Shown in pieces: positions 10,384 to 21,502 of a stretch of 64,000 nucleotides of DNA. Numbering within the stretch: the stretch's first letter is position 1; every line of letters begins with the position of its first letter. The position numbers and the translations under genes were made by a program. This DNA comes from Portulaca oleracea (taxonomy: Eukaryota > Streptophyta > Magnoliopsida > Caryophyllales > Portulacaceae): positions 12,070,754-12,134,753 of the forward strand of contig CM055892.1 of assembly GCA_029582165.1 (NCBI GenBank). The letters run 5' to 3'. The notes beneath the pieces are model-generated. The model did not search any database. It had not been told where the DNA came from and was given only the letters and a program-made list of their open reading frames with translations.

Positions 10384-11915
10384 TCATGCAATGGGTCTCA
10401 TTCTCATCCCCCTCGATATGTCCACGATCATTTTCCTACAAAGGCCTTTTGTTAACGGATCCGCAAGATTTTTCTCGGACTTCACATAGTCCAGTGATAT
10501 CACTCCAATTTCCAGAAGCTCCTTGACAACCTTATGTCTTATGTGAATATTCCTTCTCTTTCCATTGAAGGCTTTATTCCGAGCCACTGCAATGGCTGGT
10601 TGGATGTCACAATGCAGAGCAATAGATGGAGCTTGCTTCCCCCACAGTGGAATGCATGCCAATAAGTTTCTGAGCCAATCGGCCTCACGGCCTGCCAATT
10701 CAAGAGCAATACACTCAGATTCCATAATAGACATGGCAGTACAAGATTGCTTAGAAGATTTCCAGGATATAACACAACCAGCTAATGTAAACAAATATCC
10801 ACTAGTTGAATTAATTTCATCATTGTCAGAGACCCAGTGTGCATTAGAATATCCCTCTAGTACAACAAGAGTTTTACCGAATTGTAAACACATATCCATA
10901 GTACTTCTCAAATATTTAATCAATCTTCTCAAAGCATTCTAATGATCATTGTTAGGATTGTGGGTATACCTGCTAAGTCTGCTTACAGCATATGCAATAT
11001 CAAGTCTAGTATAGTTCATGAGAAACATAATGCTACCAATAACCTTAGCATATTCATATTGACACACATGATCTCCTTTATGCTTCCTTAAATGAGTGCT
11101 AGCATCATAAGGAGTTCTTATAGGTTCCACATCAAAAGAGTTAAACTTTCTGAGAATTTTTTCGATATAGTGAGACTGGTTCAAAGACATTCCTTCAGGA
11201 GTTCTCTTAATCTTAACTCCTAATATCACATCAGCCTCACCCATATCTTTCATTTCAAATCTAGAACTCAAGAAAGTTTTTACCTCATTTATAACAACCA
11301 TGTTTGTGCCAAAACTAAGCATGTCATCCACATATAAGTAGATAATAACACAACCACTGGAATTATGCTTAGAATAAACATAAGCATGAGCTTCATTTGG
11401 AATAAATTCAAAAGCAGTAATATTGCTGTCAAATTTCTCATACCATTGCTTGGGAGCCTGTTTTAGCCCATACAGAGATTTAATGAGCTTGCATACCTTG
11501 TTTTGTTGTCCAGGCACAATCAACCTTTCGGGTTGCTCCATGTATATCTCTTCATCTAAGTCCCCATTCAGAAAAGCAGTTTTCACATCCATTTGATGCA
11601 AATATATGTCATGAACCCTAGTGGTTTACAACCTTTATGAAGGTCAGTCAGTCAGAATCCATGTTTTATTACTCAAGATGGACTCAAGTTCACTGCTAAT
11701 GGCTTCTTTCCAAAAGACAGAATCAATGGATTTCATTGCTTCATCATAAGTTTTGGGGTCTTCCTAAATGATATACACAGAAATAATTTCGTCACAAAAG
11801 AAATCATGCCCGGTCAAGAAAGTAATAAAGTCTAGCCAAAAGGAAAGTTTCTTTCTAGGTCTTTTACTCCTTCTAGGTTCAACCTCATGCTCAACAGTTT
11901 GAGATGTAGTACACG
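10384..11915 (-). pseudogene. Copia-A reverse transcriptase and RNase H
   Basis: On the minus strand the N-terminal RT part (about 11915-11602, broken frame; SELESILSNKTW-like) leads into 11601-10939. That segment has MDVKTAFLNGDLDEEIY, then [17 protein letters not shown], then the catalytic YVDDML, and ends with the RT connection (RLDIAYAVSRLSRY). A single in-frame TAG at 10939-10941 separates it from the RNase H segment 10938-10384, with STSGYLFTLAGCVISWKSSKQ and a C-terminal LADPLTKGL. The upstream part is cut by the gypsy array at 11921. These are standard Ty1/copia motifs. The element is inactive. Confidence 0.85.
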
Positions 11916-11920
11916 TAGAA

Positions 11921-12685
11921 GAAAAGATAGATACAAGTATTTCCTCACTTGTTACAGTACTTAAACACCTACAAGTGAAAAGAATACCCGAGCAAGCTTG
12001 AAGGACCTCGTTTGGTTACAGAAGCTAATCACCTTCCAAAAGAGATCACAACAAGTCCACACAACACCACTAGATTGCCAAATCTAGCTACTGGGGTGGA
12101 AATGAGAGTTTGAGAAACTCACAAACGAAAAACTCAAAGCTTTCTTAAGGTTTTGTATTTCGTAAGATATGATGTGAAGTGGCCAATACAATGATACATA
12201 TACTCAGCCGAAACAAGTTAAAGGCAGCCAAGCAAGCAAGCAAGGAGCTCAAACTAAGAGTGAGGTTTCCTAATGACGAAGAAACCTCCTAAACGTGGTT
12301 AATTAAGCTAATTACAAATGATTAAAGCTAATACATGTCTTCACTATGAAGTACTCGACCATCATTGGACCAACCATGGACGATCACAGCCCTCCACTTG
12401 GCACTTCCTCATTGGAGGATCATCATTCACTTAGACTCCAATCCATGCAAGACAAGTGAAGAAACACAAGTGGTTTTGTTCCTAAATGGCGGGAACTCAG
12501 CAAGAACCTCCAATAATATTAGGGAAAATCGACCTCCTGAGAAAAGACCAAAATGCCCTGGAAAGATTGCCAAAATATCAAGGCTGTCGAAGATAAAGGA
12601 CCTTTATCGCTGTCCGGGTAAATGACCTTATCGCACGTCAAAAGTAGAACAGTTGTGCAGGAGCCCGAATGACCTTCACTGTTGA
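11921..12685 (-). repeat. Gypsy LTR L0, truncated at both ends
   Basis: It matches L1-L3 from the GAAAAGATAGATAC block through AGCCCGAATGACCTTCACTGTTGA. It lacks the TGATGTATATAAGC terminus on the Copia-A side. At 12682-12685 it joins reverse transcriptase sequence of internal region a at a TTGA that occurs at both parent positions, so about 270 bp at its TGATGGG end is missing. Confidence 0.8.
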
Positions 12686-15005
12686 CATGATCCTCCTCAT
12701 TGTGGCTATAAACAAGTATGTCATCAAAGTAGACAACAACACACTTGCCTATAAGGACCTTCAGAACCTGGTTCATCAATCTCATAAAAGTAGATGGGGC
12801 GTTAGTTAAACTAAAAGGCATAACCAACCATTCATACAAACCTCCTTTAGTCTTGAATGCCGTTTTCCACTCATCCCCTTCATAGATTCTGATTTGGTAG
12901 TAGCCACTTCTCAAATCAATCTTTGAAAACACTTGAGCCCCATGAAGTTCATCCAGAGGGTCCTCAAGCCTAGGTATAGGATACCTATACTTGATGGTGA
13001 TCTTGTTGATAGCACGACAATCAATGTACATTCTTTGACTCCCATCTTTCTTTGGCACTAGGAGATCTGGTACAGCATAAGGACTTAAGCTCTCCCTGAT
13101 CATCGCTTTGGCGAGAAGGTCATCTACCTGTCTTTGAATCTCCTGAATATCACTGGGGTACATTCGGTAAGCTGGTTTATTAGGGAGTATTGACCCAGGA
13201 ACGAGGTCAATTTTGTGTTGAACGTCCCTCTTGGGAGGTAAACTAGGGTGCATCTCCTCAGGAAACACAAAGAAATAGTGTTCCAGAAGAGGGGCAAGAA
13301 GAGGGTGGTCATTTGTGGAGCTAGGCTGTGTGTTTAGGTCTAGGAGAATAAGGTCCTTATGATCATGAAACTCATGGTGTTCAGCAACCAAGAGAGTGAT
13401 CAAACTTGGATCAGTAACCAAATTCTCCTTGGGTTTTGGGAGTAGGGTAGGCTTAAAGGGTACAAGGGTAATTTTTTTATGGTTAAGGGTGTAAGTGTTT
13501 GCTCTCCCATCATGACTCACGGATCAATCAAAAAGCCAAGGCCTGCCAAGTAACACATGACAAGCATCCATAGGTAAAATATCACACCAAAGAGAGTCTT
13601 GGTACGTTTTACCTATTGAGAAGTTCAACAAACATCTCTGATCCACGTGAATGCCCTTGCCTTGATTAAGCCACTGGATGGTATAAGGAGTCGGATGAGG
13701 ACTGGTTTGCAACTTGAGCTTGCTCACCATGGACTGTGAGGCAGCATTGGTACAACTTCCTCCATCGATAATCAAAGAGCACACCTTGCCATTGATATTG
13801 CATCGAGAATGAAAAATATTCTCCCGTTGCTCCTGTCCTTCCTTCACTGAAGAGCTACTAAGAACTCTCCTTACCACCAACATCTCCCCATCGTCTGGTT
13901 CCTCAACCACCTCATCATAAACTGGATCACCCAAAGGTTCATTTTCAAGCTCCTCCTCCTCTCCTGGTTCTGGTGCAACAAACAAGGCTGCTTGGCACTC
14001 AGCGAGAGTCACCACTCGTTTGTTAGGACATTTGGACGCAATGTGTCCAAGTCCTTGGCACCGAAAACATCTCCTCTTATCAAGGGGTTTGGGTTCAGTA
14101 AAGGTAGGCCTTTGTGGGGTATAAGGCTTAGGGTTTGGAGTAGGTTTAGTGGGGGTGTATTTGGGCTGGAAAGCTTGTTTTTGTGGGGTAAAGGATGGTT
14201 TAGGGAATGTGTTTGGAAGTGTTTGGGGTTGGTTTCTGCTATGAACATCCTTCCCTCTACTCCTCCTTTGCAACTCCACCTTGTGAGCCAAAGAGCTCAA
14301 CTCATCAAGGGAAGTGTAAGGTTGCAACTCCACAACATTCCTCACTCTTTCATCTAAACCAAGAAGATACCTCACAAGTATTTGAGGTTCATTCTCCTTA
14401 AGATAACACCTCCAAAGTAAGTGCTCGAACTCCTTGGTATACTCTTCTACTGTTTTGCCTCCTTGAACCAACTGTTGGAGCTTCAAATAGTTATCCTTAA
14501 GATAACTGGCTGGAAGGAACTTGGCTTGTAACTTCTCCTTCATTTTCTGCCATGAACGCACCTTATCCTTCCCAACAGAAATTCTCTTCTTCTGCAAATT
14601 AATCCACCATATATATGCATGATTTCTCAATTTCAAAGCTACAAATTTTACCTTCTTGTCATCGGGAACGTCCTTTAGATCAAAGACCCGTTCTACCGTT
14701 TGCATCCAATCCAATAAAACCTCTGGATCAAGGTTTCCCTCGAATTCTGTATACCCACCTTGAAATCAAGCCTTTCCTCCTTAGGTGAACGTCTCCCTCT
14801 TTGTTTGCTGAGAATCTCCATTTCATCATCTCCAAACGGATTCCCCAAAATCAGAAGCACCTCCATCCGAATCCTTAAGCTCTTGGTTCGTTAAGTACAT
14901 ATAGTGCCTGAGTTGAGCTGTAAGGAATTCAACTCGTTTCTCCAGCTCTTCTTTCTCCCTTAGAACATCTTCTGGGTTTTGAGGTTGAACTTGACCGGAA
15001 GACAT
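12686..15005 (-). pseudogene. Gypsy internal region a: gag, protease and part of RT, truncated
   Basis: The start ATG is at 15005 (peptide MSSGQVQPQN). Frame breaks occur near 14850 and 14755. The frame 14714-13524 carries the gag body (WWINLQKKR, LVQGGKTVEEY), the CCHC knuckle CFRCQGLGHIASKC, and a protease-like segment with IIDGGSCTN, where the usual D-S/T-G is D-G-G. The RT frame, down from 13520, has [14 protein letters not shown] and the catalytic [10 protein letters not shown], then stops matching RT at 12686 and continues into LTR L0 for another 56 codons as a chimeric tail. RNase H and integrase are absent. It is a deletion derivative of the same family as internal regions b and c. 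Confidence 0.85.
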
Positions 15006-15069
15006 AACTTCAGTTTCTTCTTACTTCACACCAAAAGAATCAAAACAAACTCACCAAGATGGTAAGCTA

Positions 15070-15082
15070 GCTCTGATACCAA
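15070..15082 (-). promoter_or_regulatory. Primer binding site of gypsy internal a (tRNA-Met)
   Basis: The minus strand reads TTGGTATCAGAGC, complementary to the 3' end of initiator tRNA-Met, three bases inside LTR L1. The same site occurs at 20448-20460 (after L2) and 25919-25931 (after L3). Confidence 0.85.
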
Positions 15083-15085
15083 TTA

Positions 15086-16031
15086 TGATGTATATAAGCT
15101 CAAGGAGCGAAAAACAAATGAATGAAAAGATAGATACAAGTATTTCCTCACTTGTTACAGTACTTAAACACGTACAAGTGAAAAGAATACCCAAGCAAGC
15201 TTGAAGGACCTCGTTTGGTTACAGAAGCTAATCACCTTCCAAAAGAGATCACAACAACTCCACACAACACCACTAGATTGCCAAATCTAGCTACTGGAGT
15301 GGGAATGAGAGTTTGAGAAACTCACAAATGAAAAACTCAAAGCTTTCTTTGGGTTTTGTATTTCGTAAGATATGATGTGAAGTGGCCAATACAATGATAC
15401 ATATACTCGGCCGAAACAAGGGAAAAGGCAGCCAAGCAAGCAAGTAAGGAGCTCAAACTAACTAGAGTGAGGTTTCCTAATGACGAAGAAACCTCCTAAA
15501 CGTGGTTAATTAAGTTAATTGCAAATGATTAAACCTAATACATGTCTTCACTATGAAGTACTCGACCATCATTGGACCAACCATGGACGATCACAGCCCT
15601 CCACTTGGCACTTCCTCATTTGAGGATCTTCATTCACTTAGACTCCAATCCATGCAAGACAAGTGAAGAAACACAAGTGGTTTTGTTCCAAAATGGCGGG
15701 AACTCAGCAAGGACCTCCAATACTATTAGGGAAAACCGGACCTCCTGATAAAAGACCAAAATGCCCTGGAAAGATTGCCAAAATATCAAGGCTGTCCAAG
15801 ATAAAGGACCTTTATCGCTGTCCGGATAAATGACTTTATCGCACGTCAAAAGTAGAACAGTTGTGCAGGAGCCCGAATGACCTTCACTGTTGAGATATGG
15901 AGACAAGCAGTGAGGACATCACATGGGGTGAATGTCCTTGGCCTCCCTCGACACTAATGCCCTTCTTAATTATACCCACCAAGTGATAACACTCTTGAAT
16001 CAACCGGATTTGCGGAGGCTGATTCCCATCA
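15086..16031 (-). repeat. Gypsy LTR L1 (shared by internal regions a and b)
   Basis: 946 bp, compared with 1039 and 1038 bp for L2 and L3. The difference is one internal deletion of about 93 bp just inside the TGATGTATATAAGCTCA end: the sequence jumps to AGGAGCGAAAAAC. It serves both as 3' LTR of region b and 5' LTR of region a. Confidence 0.85.
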
Positions 16032-19000
16032 TCCCCCCCCCCCCAAGTTGGAAAGAGTTTGCCCTCAAACTTGGTAGCTCTTCTCCTTCAGCATAATAAG
16101 GCTTTAAATCAGAAACATTGAACGTAGCACTTCCTTCATAATCATCTGAAAGTGCCAGCTTGTAGGCATTGTCTCCCACCTTCTCTAACACTTCAAAAGG
16201 ACCATCTGCCCTGGGAACCAACTTGCCCTTCCTCCTAGATGGAAAACGATCCTTCCTGAGATGGATCCACACGAGATCTCCAAGTTGGAAAACCACCTTT
16301 CTCCTACTCTTGTTAGCTAGATTGGAAGCTTTCTCATTGAACTTGGCTATCTTTTCTCGGACATGTTGGTGTAGCTCTTGAATCTCCTTGGCTCTCATAC
16401 TAGCATCATGGCTGAACCTGGTTGAGATGATTATGGGACCCAAATCCATAAGGGTGATTGGCTTCCTCCCATACACTACTTGAAATGGTGACAAACCAGT
16501 AGCCTTGCTAGGAGCTCGGTTGAATGCAAACTCAGCATGAGGAAGCAAAGTATCCCATCCTTTCTTGTCTTTGTTCACCAAGGACCTTAGCTGTGTACCA
16601 AGTGTCCTATTGGTGACCTCAGTTTGGCCATCAGTTTGGGGATGACATGCTGTGCTGAACTTGAGTTTGGTACTAAGCTTCTTCCATAAGGTCACCCAAA
16701 AGTGACTCAAGAACTTTGCATCTCGATCAGAAACCATAGATTTAGGAACTCCATGTAACCTTACAACTTCCTGAAAGTACAACTTAGCAACTCTCACAAC
16801 ATCATAAGTAGTATGGCATGGAATAAAGTGAGCCATCTTTGAAAAACGATCAACAACCACCAAAATAGAATCTTTACCTCTTTGGGTTCTTGGCAATCCA
16901 ACAATGAAGTCCAGATTGATATCTTCCCAAGGACCTTGGGGTATAGGCAGTGGGGTGTAAAGACCTTGTGGCAAGCTGTGACTCTTTGAGAGTTGACATA
17001 ATGAACACCTTTTGACCAAGTGCTCAACGTCCTTCTGCATTCTCGGCCAATAGTAGTGCTGCTTCATCATTAATGAAGTCTTCTCAATCCCAAAGTGAGC
17101 TGCTAAACTACCTCCATGAACCTCCAAGATGAGAAGCTCATGTAGGCTTGTCTTCGGGATGCACAGCTTGTTTCCCTTAAAGAGAAACCCATGCTCAATG
17201 TGGAATAAATCTCCTTGGGGCCGCTGCTGACATGCTTCATAAATCTTAATGAAATCTTCATCTTCCGGATACAAGGCCTTGAGGTGCTCAAAACCAAGCA
17301 CTCTCGAATCAAGGACATGAACAAAAGGAACTTCCTTGAGAGGGAATCAGCTCCTTTGTTCAAATGACCGACCTTGTGGTGGATCATGAAATGATAGGCT
17401 TGCATATACTCGACCCATTTGGCATGGCGAGGGTTTAGTTTATGCTGGCCTTGAATGAACTTGAGGGCCTTATGATCACTATGCAAAATGAACTCCTTAC
17501 CAATAAGATAATGCCTCCAATGCTCCAATGCTCGAATGATGGCATAAAACTCCTTATCATACACACTGTACTTCTTTTTGGCATCATTCAACTTCTCGCT
17601 AAAATAAGCAATAGGCCTGCCTTCTTGGGATAAGACAACTCCTATGCCCAACCCAGATGTATCACACTCAACTTCAAATACCTTTGAGAAACTAGGTAAG
17701 GCTAACACAGGGGAAGTGGTTAACCTTTCCTTGATAGTTTCAAAGACCTTCTATGTTGATGGAGTCCAAGAGAAACCTTTAGCCTTCACTAACGCAGTCA
17801 TGGGAGCTAGGATGGTAATAAAGTTCCTCACAGACCTCCTATAGAAGGAAGCCAAGCCATGGAAACTCCTCACTTGCTGGATGGTGGTGGGGACTGGCCA
17901 ATCTCTTATAGCTTGAATCTTCTCTTCATCCACCTAATACCCTCGGCAGAGATCACATAGCCAAGGAACATAACCTTGTTGGTGAAGAATTGGCATTTCC
18001 CTAAATTTCCATCAAGCTTTTCCTTGGACAGTATCTCCATCACAGCTTGCAAATGCTTGACATGACCCTCCTCATTGTGGCTATAAACAAGTATGTCACC
18101 AAAGTAGATAACAACACACTTGCCTATAAGGACCATCAGAACATGGTTCATCAATCTCATAAAAGTAGATGGGGCGTTAGTTAAACTAAAAGGCATAACC
18201 AACCATTTATACAAACCTCCTTTAGTCTTGAATGCCGTTTTCCACTCATCCCCTTCATAGATTCTAATTTGGTAGTAGCCACTCCTCAAATCAATCTTTG
18301 AAAACACTTGAGCCCCATGAAGTTCATCCAGAAGGTCCTCAAGCCTAGGTATAGGATACCTATACTTGATGGTGATCTTGTTGATAGCACGACAATCAAT
18401 GCACATTCTTTGACTCCCATCTTTCTTTGGCACTAGGAGATCTGGTACAACATAAGGACTTAAGCTCTCCCTGATCATCCCTTTGGCGAGAAGGTCATCT
18501 ACCTGCCTTTGAATCTCCTGAGTATCACTGGGGTTCATTCGGTAAGCTGGTTTATTAGGGAGTATTGACCCAGGAACGAGGTCAATTTTGTGTTGAACGT
18601 CCCTCTTGGGAGGTAAACTAGGGTGCATCTCCTCAGGAAACACAAAGAAATAGTGTTCCAGAAGAGGGGCAAGAAGAGGGTGGTCATTTGTGGAGCTAGG
18701 CTGTGTGTTTAGGTCTAGGAGAATAAGGTCCTTATGATCATGAAACTCATGGTGTTCAGCAACCAAGAGAGTGATCAAACTTGGATCAGTAACCAAATTC
18801 TCCTTGGGTTTTGGGAGTAGGGTAGGCTTAAAGGGTACAAGGGTAATTTTTTTTATGGTTAAAGAAAAGGGTGTAAGTGTTTGCTCTCCCATCATGACTC
18901 ACGGATCTATCAAAAACCCAAGGCCTACCAAGTAACTCATGACAATCATCCATAGGTAAAATATCACACTAAAGAGAGTCTTGGTACGTTTTACCTATTG

Positions 19001-20383
19001 AGAAGTTCAACAAACATCTCTGATCCACGTGAATGCCCTTGCCTTGATTAAGCCACTGGATGGTATAAGGAGTCGGATGAGGACTGGTTTGCAACTTGAG
19101 CTTGCTCACCATGGGTATGGCAGCATTGGTACAACTTCCTCCATCGATAATCAAAGAGCACACCTTGCCATTGATATTGCATCGAGAATGAAAAATATTC
19201 TCCCGTTGCTCCTGTCCTTCCTTCACTGAAGAGCTACTAAGAGCTCTCCTTACCACCAACATCTACCCATCGTCTGGTTCCTCAACCACCTCATCATAAA
19301 CTGGATCACCCAAAGGTTCATTTTCAAGCTCCTCCTCCTCTCCTAGTTCTGGTGCAACAAACAAGGCTGCTTGGTACTCAGCGAGAGTCACCACTCGTTT
19401 GTTAGGACATTTAGATGCAATGTTTCCAAGTCCTTGGCACCGAAAACATCTCCTCTTATCAAGGGGTTTGGGTTCAGTAAAGGTAGGCCTTTGTGGGGTA
19501 TAAGGCTTAGGGTTTGGAGTAGGTTTAGTGGGGGTGTATTTGGGCTGGAAAGCTTGTTTTTGTGGGGTAAAGGATGGTTTAGGGAATGTGTTTGGAAGTG
19601 TTTGGGGTTGGTTTCTGCTATGAACCTCCTTCCCTCTACTCCTCCTTTGCAACTCCACCTTGTGAGCCAAAGAGCTCAACTCATCAAGGGAAGTGTAAGG
19701 GTGCAACTCCACAACATTCCTCACTCTTTCATCTAAACCAAGAAGATACCTCACAAGTATTTGAGGTTCATTCTCCTTAAGATAACACCTCCAAAGTAAG
19801 TGCTCGAACTCCTTGGTATACTCTTCTACTGTTTTGCCTCCTTGAACCAACTGTTGGAGCTTCAAATAGTTATCCTTAAGATAACTGGCTGGAAGGAACT
19901 TGGCTTGTAACTTCTCCTTCATTTTCTGCCATGAACGCACCTTATCCTTCCCAACAGAAACTCTCTTCTTCTGGAAATTAATCCACCATATTGATGCATA
20001 TTTTCTCAATTTCAAAGCTACAAATTTTACCTTCTAGTCATCGGGAACGTCCTTTAGATCAAAGACCCGTTCTACCGTTTCTATCCAATCCAAGAAAACA
20101 TCTGGATCAAGGTTTCCCTCGAATTCTGGTATATCCACCTTGAAATCAAGCCTTTCCTCCTTAGGTGAACGTCTCCCTCTTTGTTCGCTGAGAATCTCCA
20201 TTTCATCATCTATAAACGGATTCCCCAAATCAGAAGCACCTCCATCCGAACCCTTAAGCTCTTCGTTCGTCAAGTACAAATAGTGCCTGAGTTGAGCTGT
20301 AAGGAATTCAACTCTTTTTCCAGCTCTTCTTTCTCCCTTAGAACATCTTCTGGGTTTTGAGGTTGAACTTGACCGGAAGACAT
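16000..20383 (-). pseudogene. Gypsy internal region b: gag-pol, near full length but broken
   Basis: The start ATG is at 20383. Gag and protease lie in 20279-18969, with a CCHC knuckle CFRCQGLGNIASKC. RT lies in 18895-17906, with its catalytic box reading [10 protein letters not shown], so one catalytic Asp is replaced by Gly. RNase H is at 17708-17340 (FEVECDTSGLGIGVVL). Integrase is at 17301-16000, with the zinc-binding HFGIEK...CSLCQ, catalytic LDFIVGLP, VSDRDAKF and TDGQTEV, and a C-terminal segment FPSRRKGKLVPRADGPFEVL. A run of 12 C at 16033-16044 shifts the last codons relative to region c. Several stops and frameshifts are present. It lies between LTRs L1 and L2. Confidence 0.85.
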
Positions 20384-20447
20384 AACTTCAGTTTCTTCTT
20401 ACTTCACACCAAAAGAATCAAAACAAACTCACCAAGATGGTAAGCTA

Positions 20448-20460
20448 GCTCTGATACCAA
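20448..20460 (-). promoter_or_regulatory. Primer binding site of gypsy internal b (tRNA-Met)
   Basis: TTGGTATCAGAGC on the minus strand, three bases inside LTR L2. Confidence 0.85.
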
Positions 20461-20463
20461 TTA

Positions 20464-21502
20464 TGATGTATATAAGCTCACCAATATACTGAATCAAGCA
20501 AGCTTATAACATCACAAGGACACCAATATCTCGGGGTAGCCAATAACCACAACAATATGATGCAATAAGCATCAAGGAGCGAAAAACAAATGAATGAAAA
20601 GATAGATACAAGTATTTCCTCACTTGTTACAGTACTTAAACACCTGCTAGTGAAAAGAATACCCGGGCGAGCTGAAGGACCTCGTTTGGTTACAGAAGCT
20701 AATCACCTTCCAAAAGAGATCACAACAAGTCCACACAACACCACTAGATTGCCAAATCTAGCTACTGGAGTGGGAATGAGAGTTAGAGAAACTCACAAAC
20801 GAAAAACTCAAAGCTTTCTTTGAGTTTTGTATTTTGTAAGATATGATCTGAAGTGGCCAATACAATGATACATATACTCGGCCGAAACAAGGGAAAAGGC
20901 AGCCAAGCAAGCAAGCAAGGAGCTCAAACTGACTAGAGTGAGGTTTCCTAATGACTAAGAAACCTCCTAAATGTGGTTAATTAAGCTAATTACAAATGAT
21001 TAAAGCTAATACATGTCTTCACTATGAAGTACTCGACCATCATTGGACCAACCATGGATGATCACAACCCTCTACTTGGCAGTTCCTCATTGGAGGATCT
21101 TCATTCACTTAGACTCCAATCCATGCAAGACAAGTGAAGAAACACAAGTGGTTTTGTTCCTAAATGGCGGGAAGTCAGCAAGGACCTCCAATACTATTAG
21201 GGAAAACCGGACCTCCTGAGAAAAGACCAAAATGTCCTGGAAAGATTGCTAAAATATCAAGGCTGTCCAAGATAAAGGACCTTTATTGGTGTCCGGATAA
21301 ATGACCTTATCGCACGTCAAAAGTAGAACAGTTGTGCAGGAGCCCGAATGACCTTCATTGTTGAGATATGGAGACAAGTAGTGAGGACATCACATGGGGT
21401 GAATGTCCTTGGCCTCCTTCGACACTAATTCCCTTCTTAATTATACCCACCAAGTGATAACACTCTTGAATAAACTGGATTTGCGGAGGCTGATTCCCAT
21501 CA
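20464..21502 (-). repeat. Gypsy LTR L2 (shared by internal regions b and c)
   Basis: 1039 bp, ends TGATGTATA...CCCATCA on the plus strand. It is the 3' LTR of region c and 5' LTR of region b. The pol frame of region c continues across its inner boundary to a stop at 21355-21357. Confidence 0.9.

Noticed and set aside
13992..14401. Plus-strand ORFs opposite gypsy gag (also at 19371-19780 and 24891-25249)
   Set aside because: Antisense shadows of the conserved gag region, repeated in each array copy for that reason.
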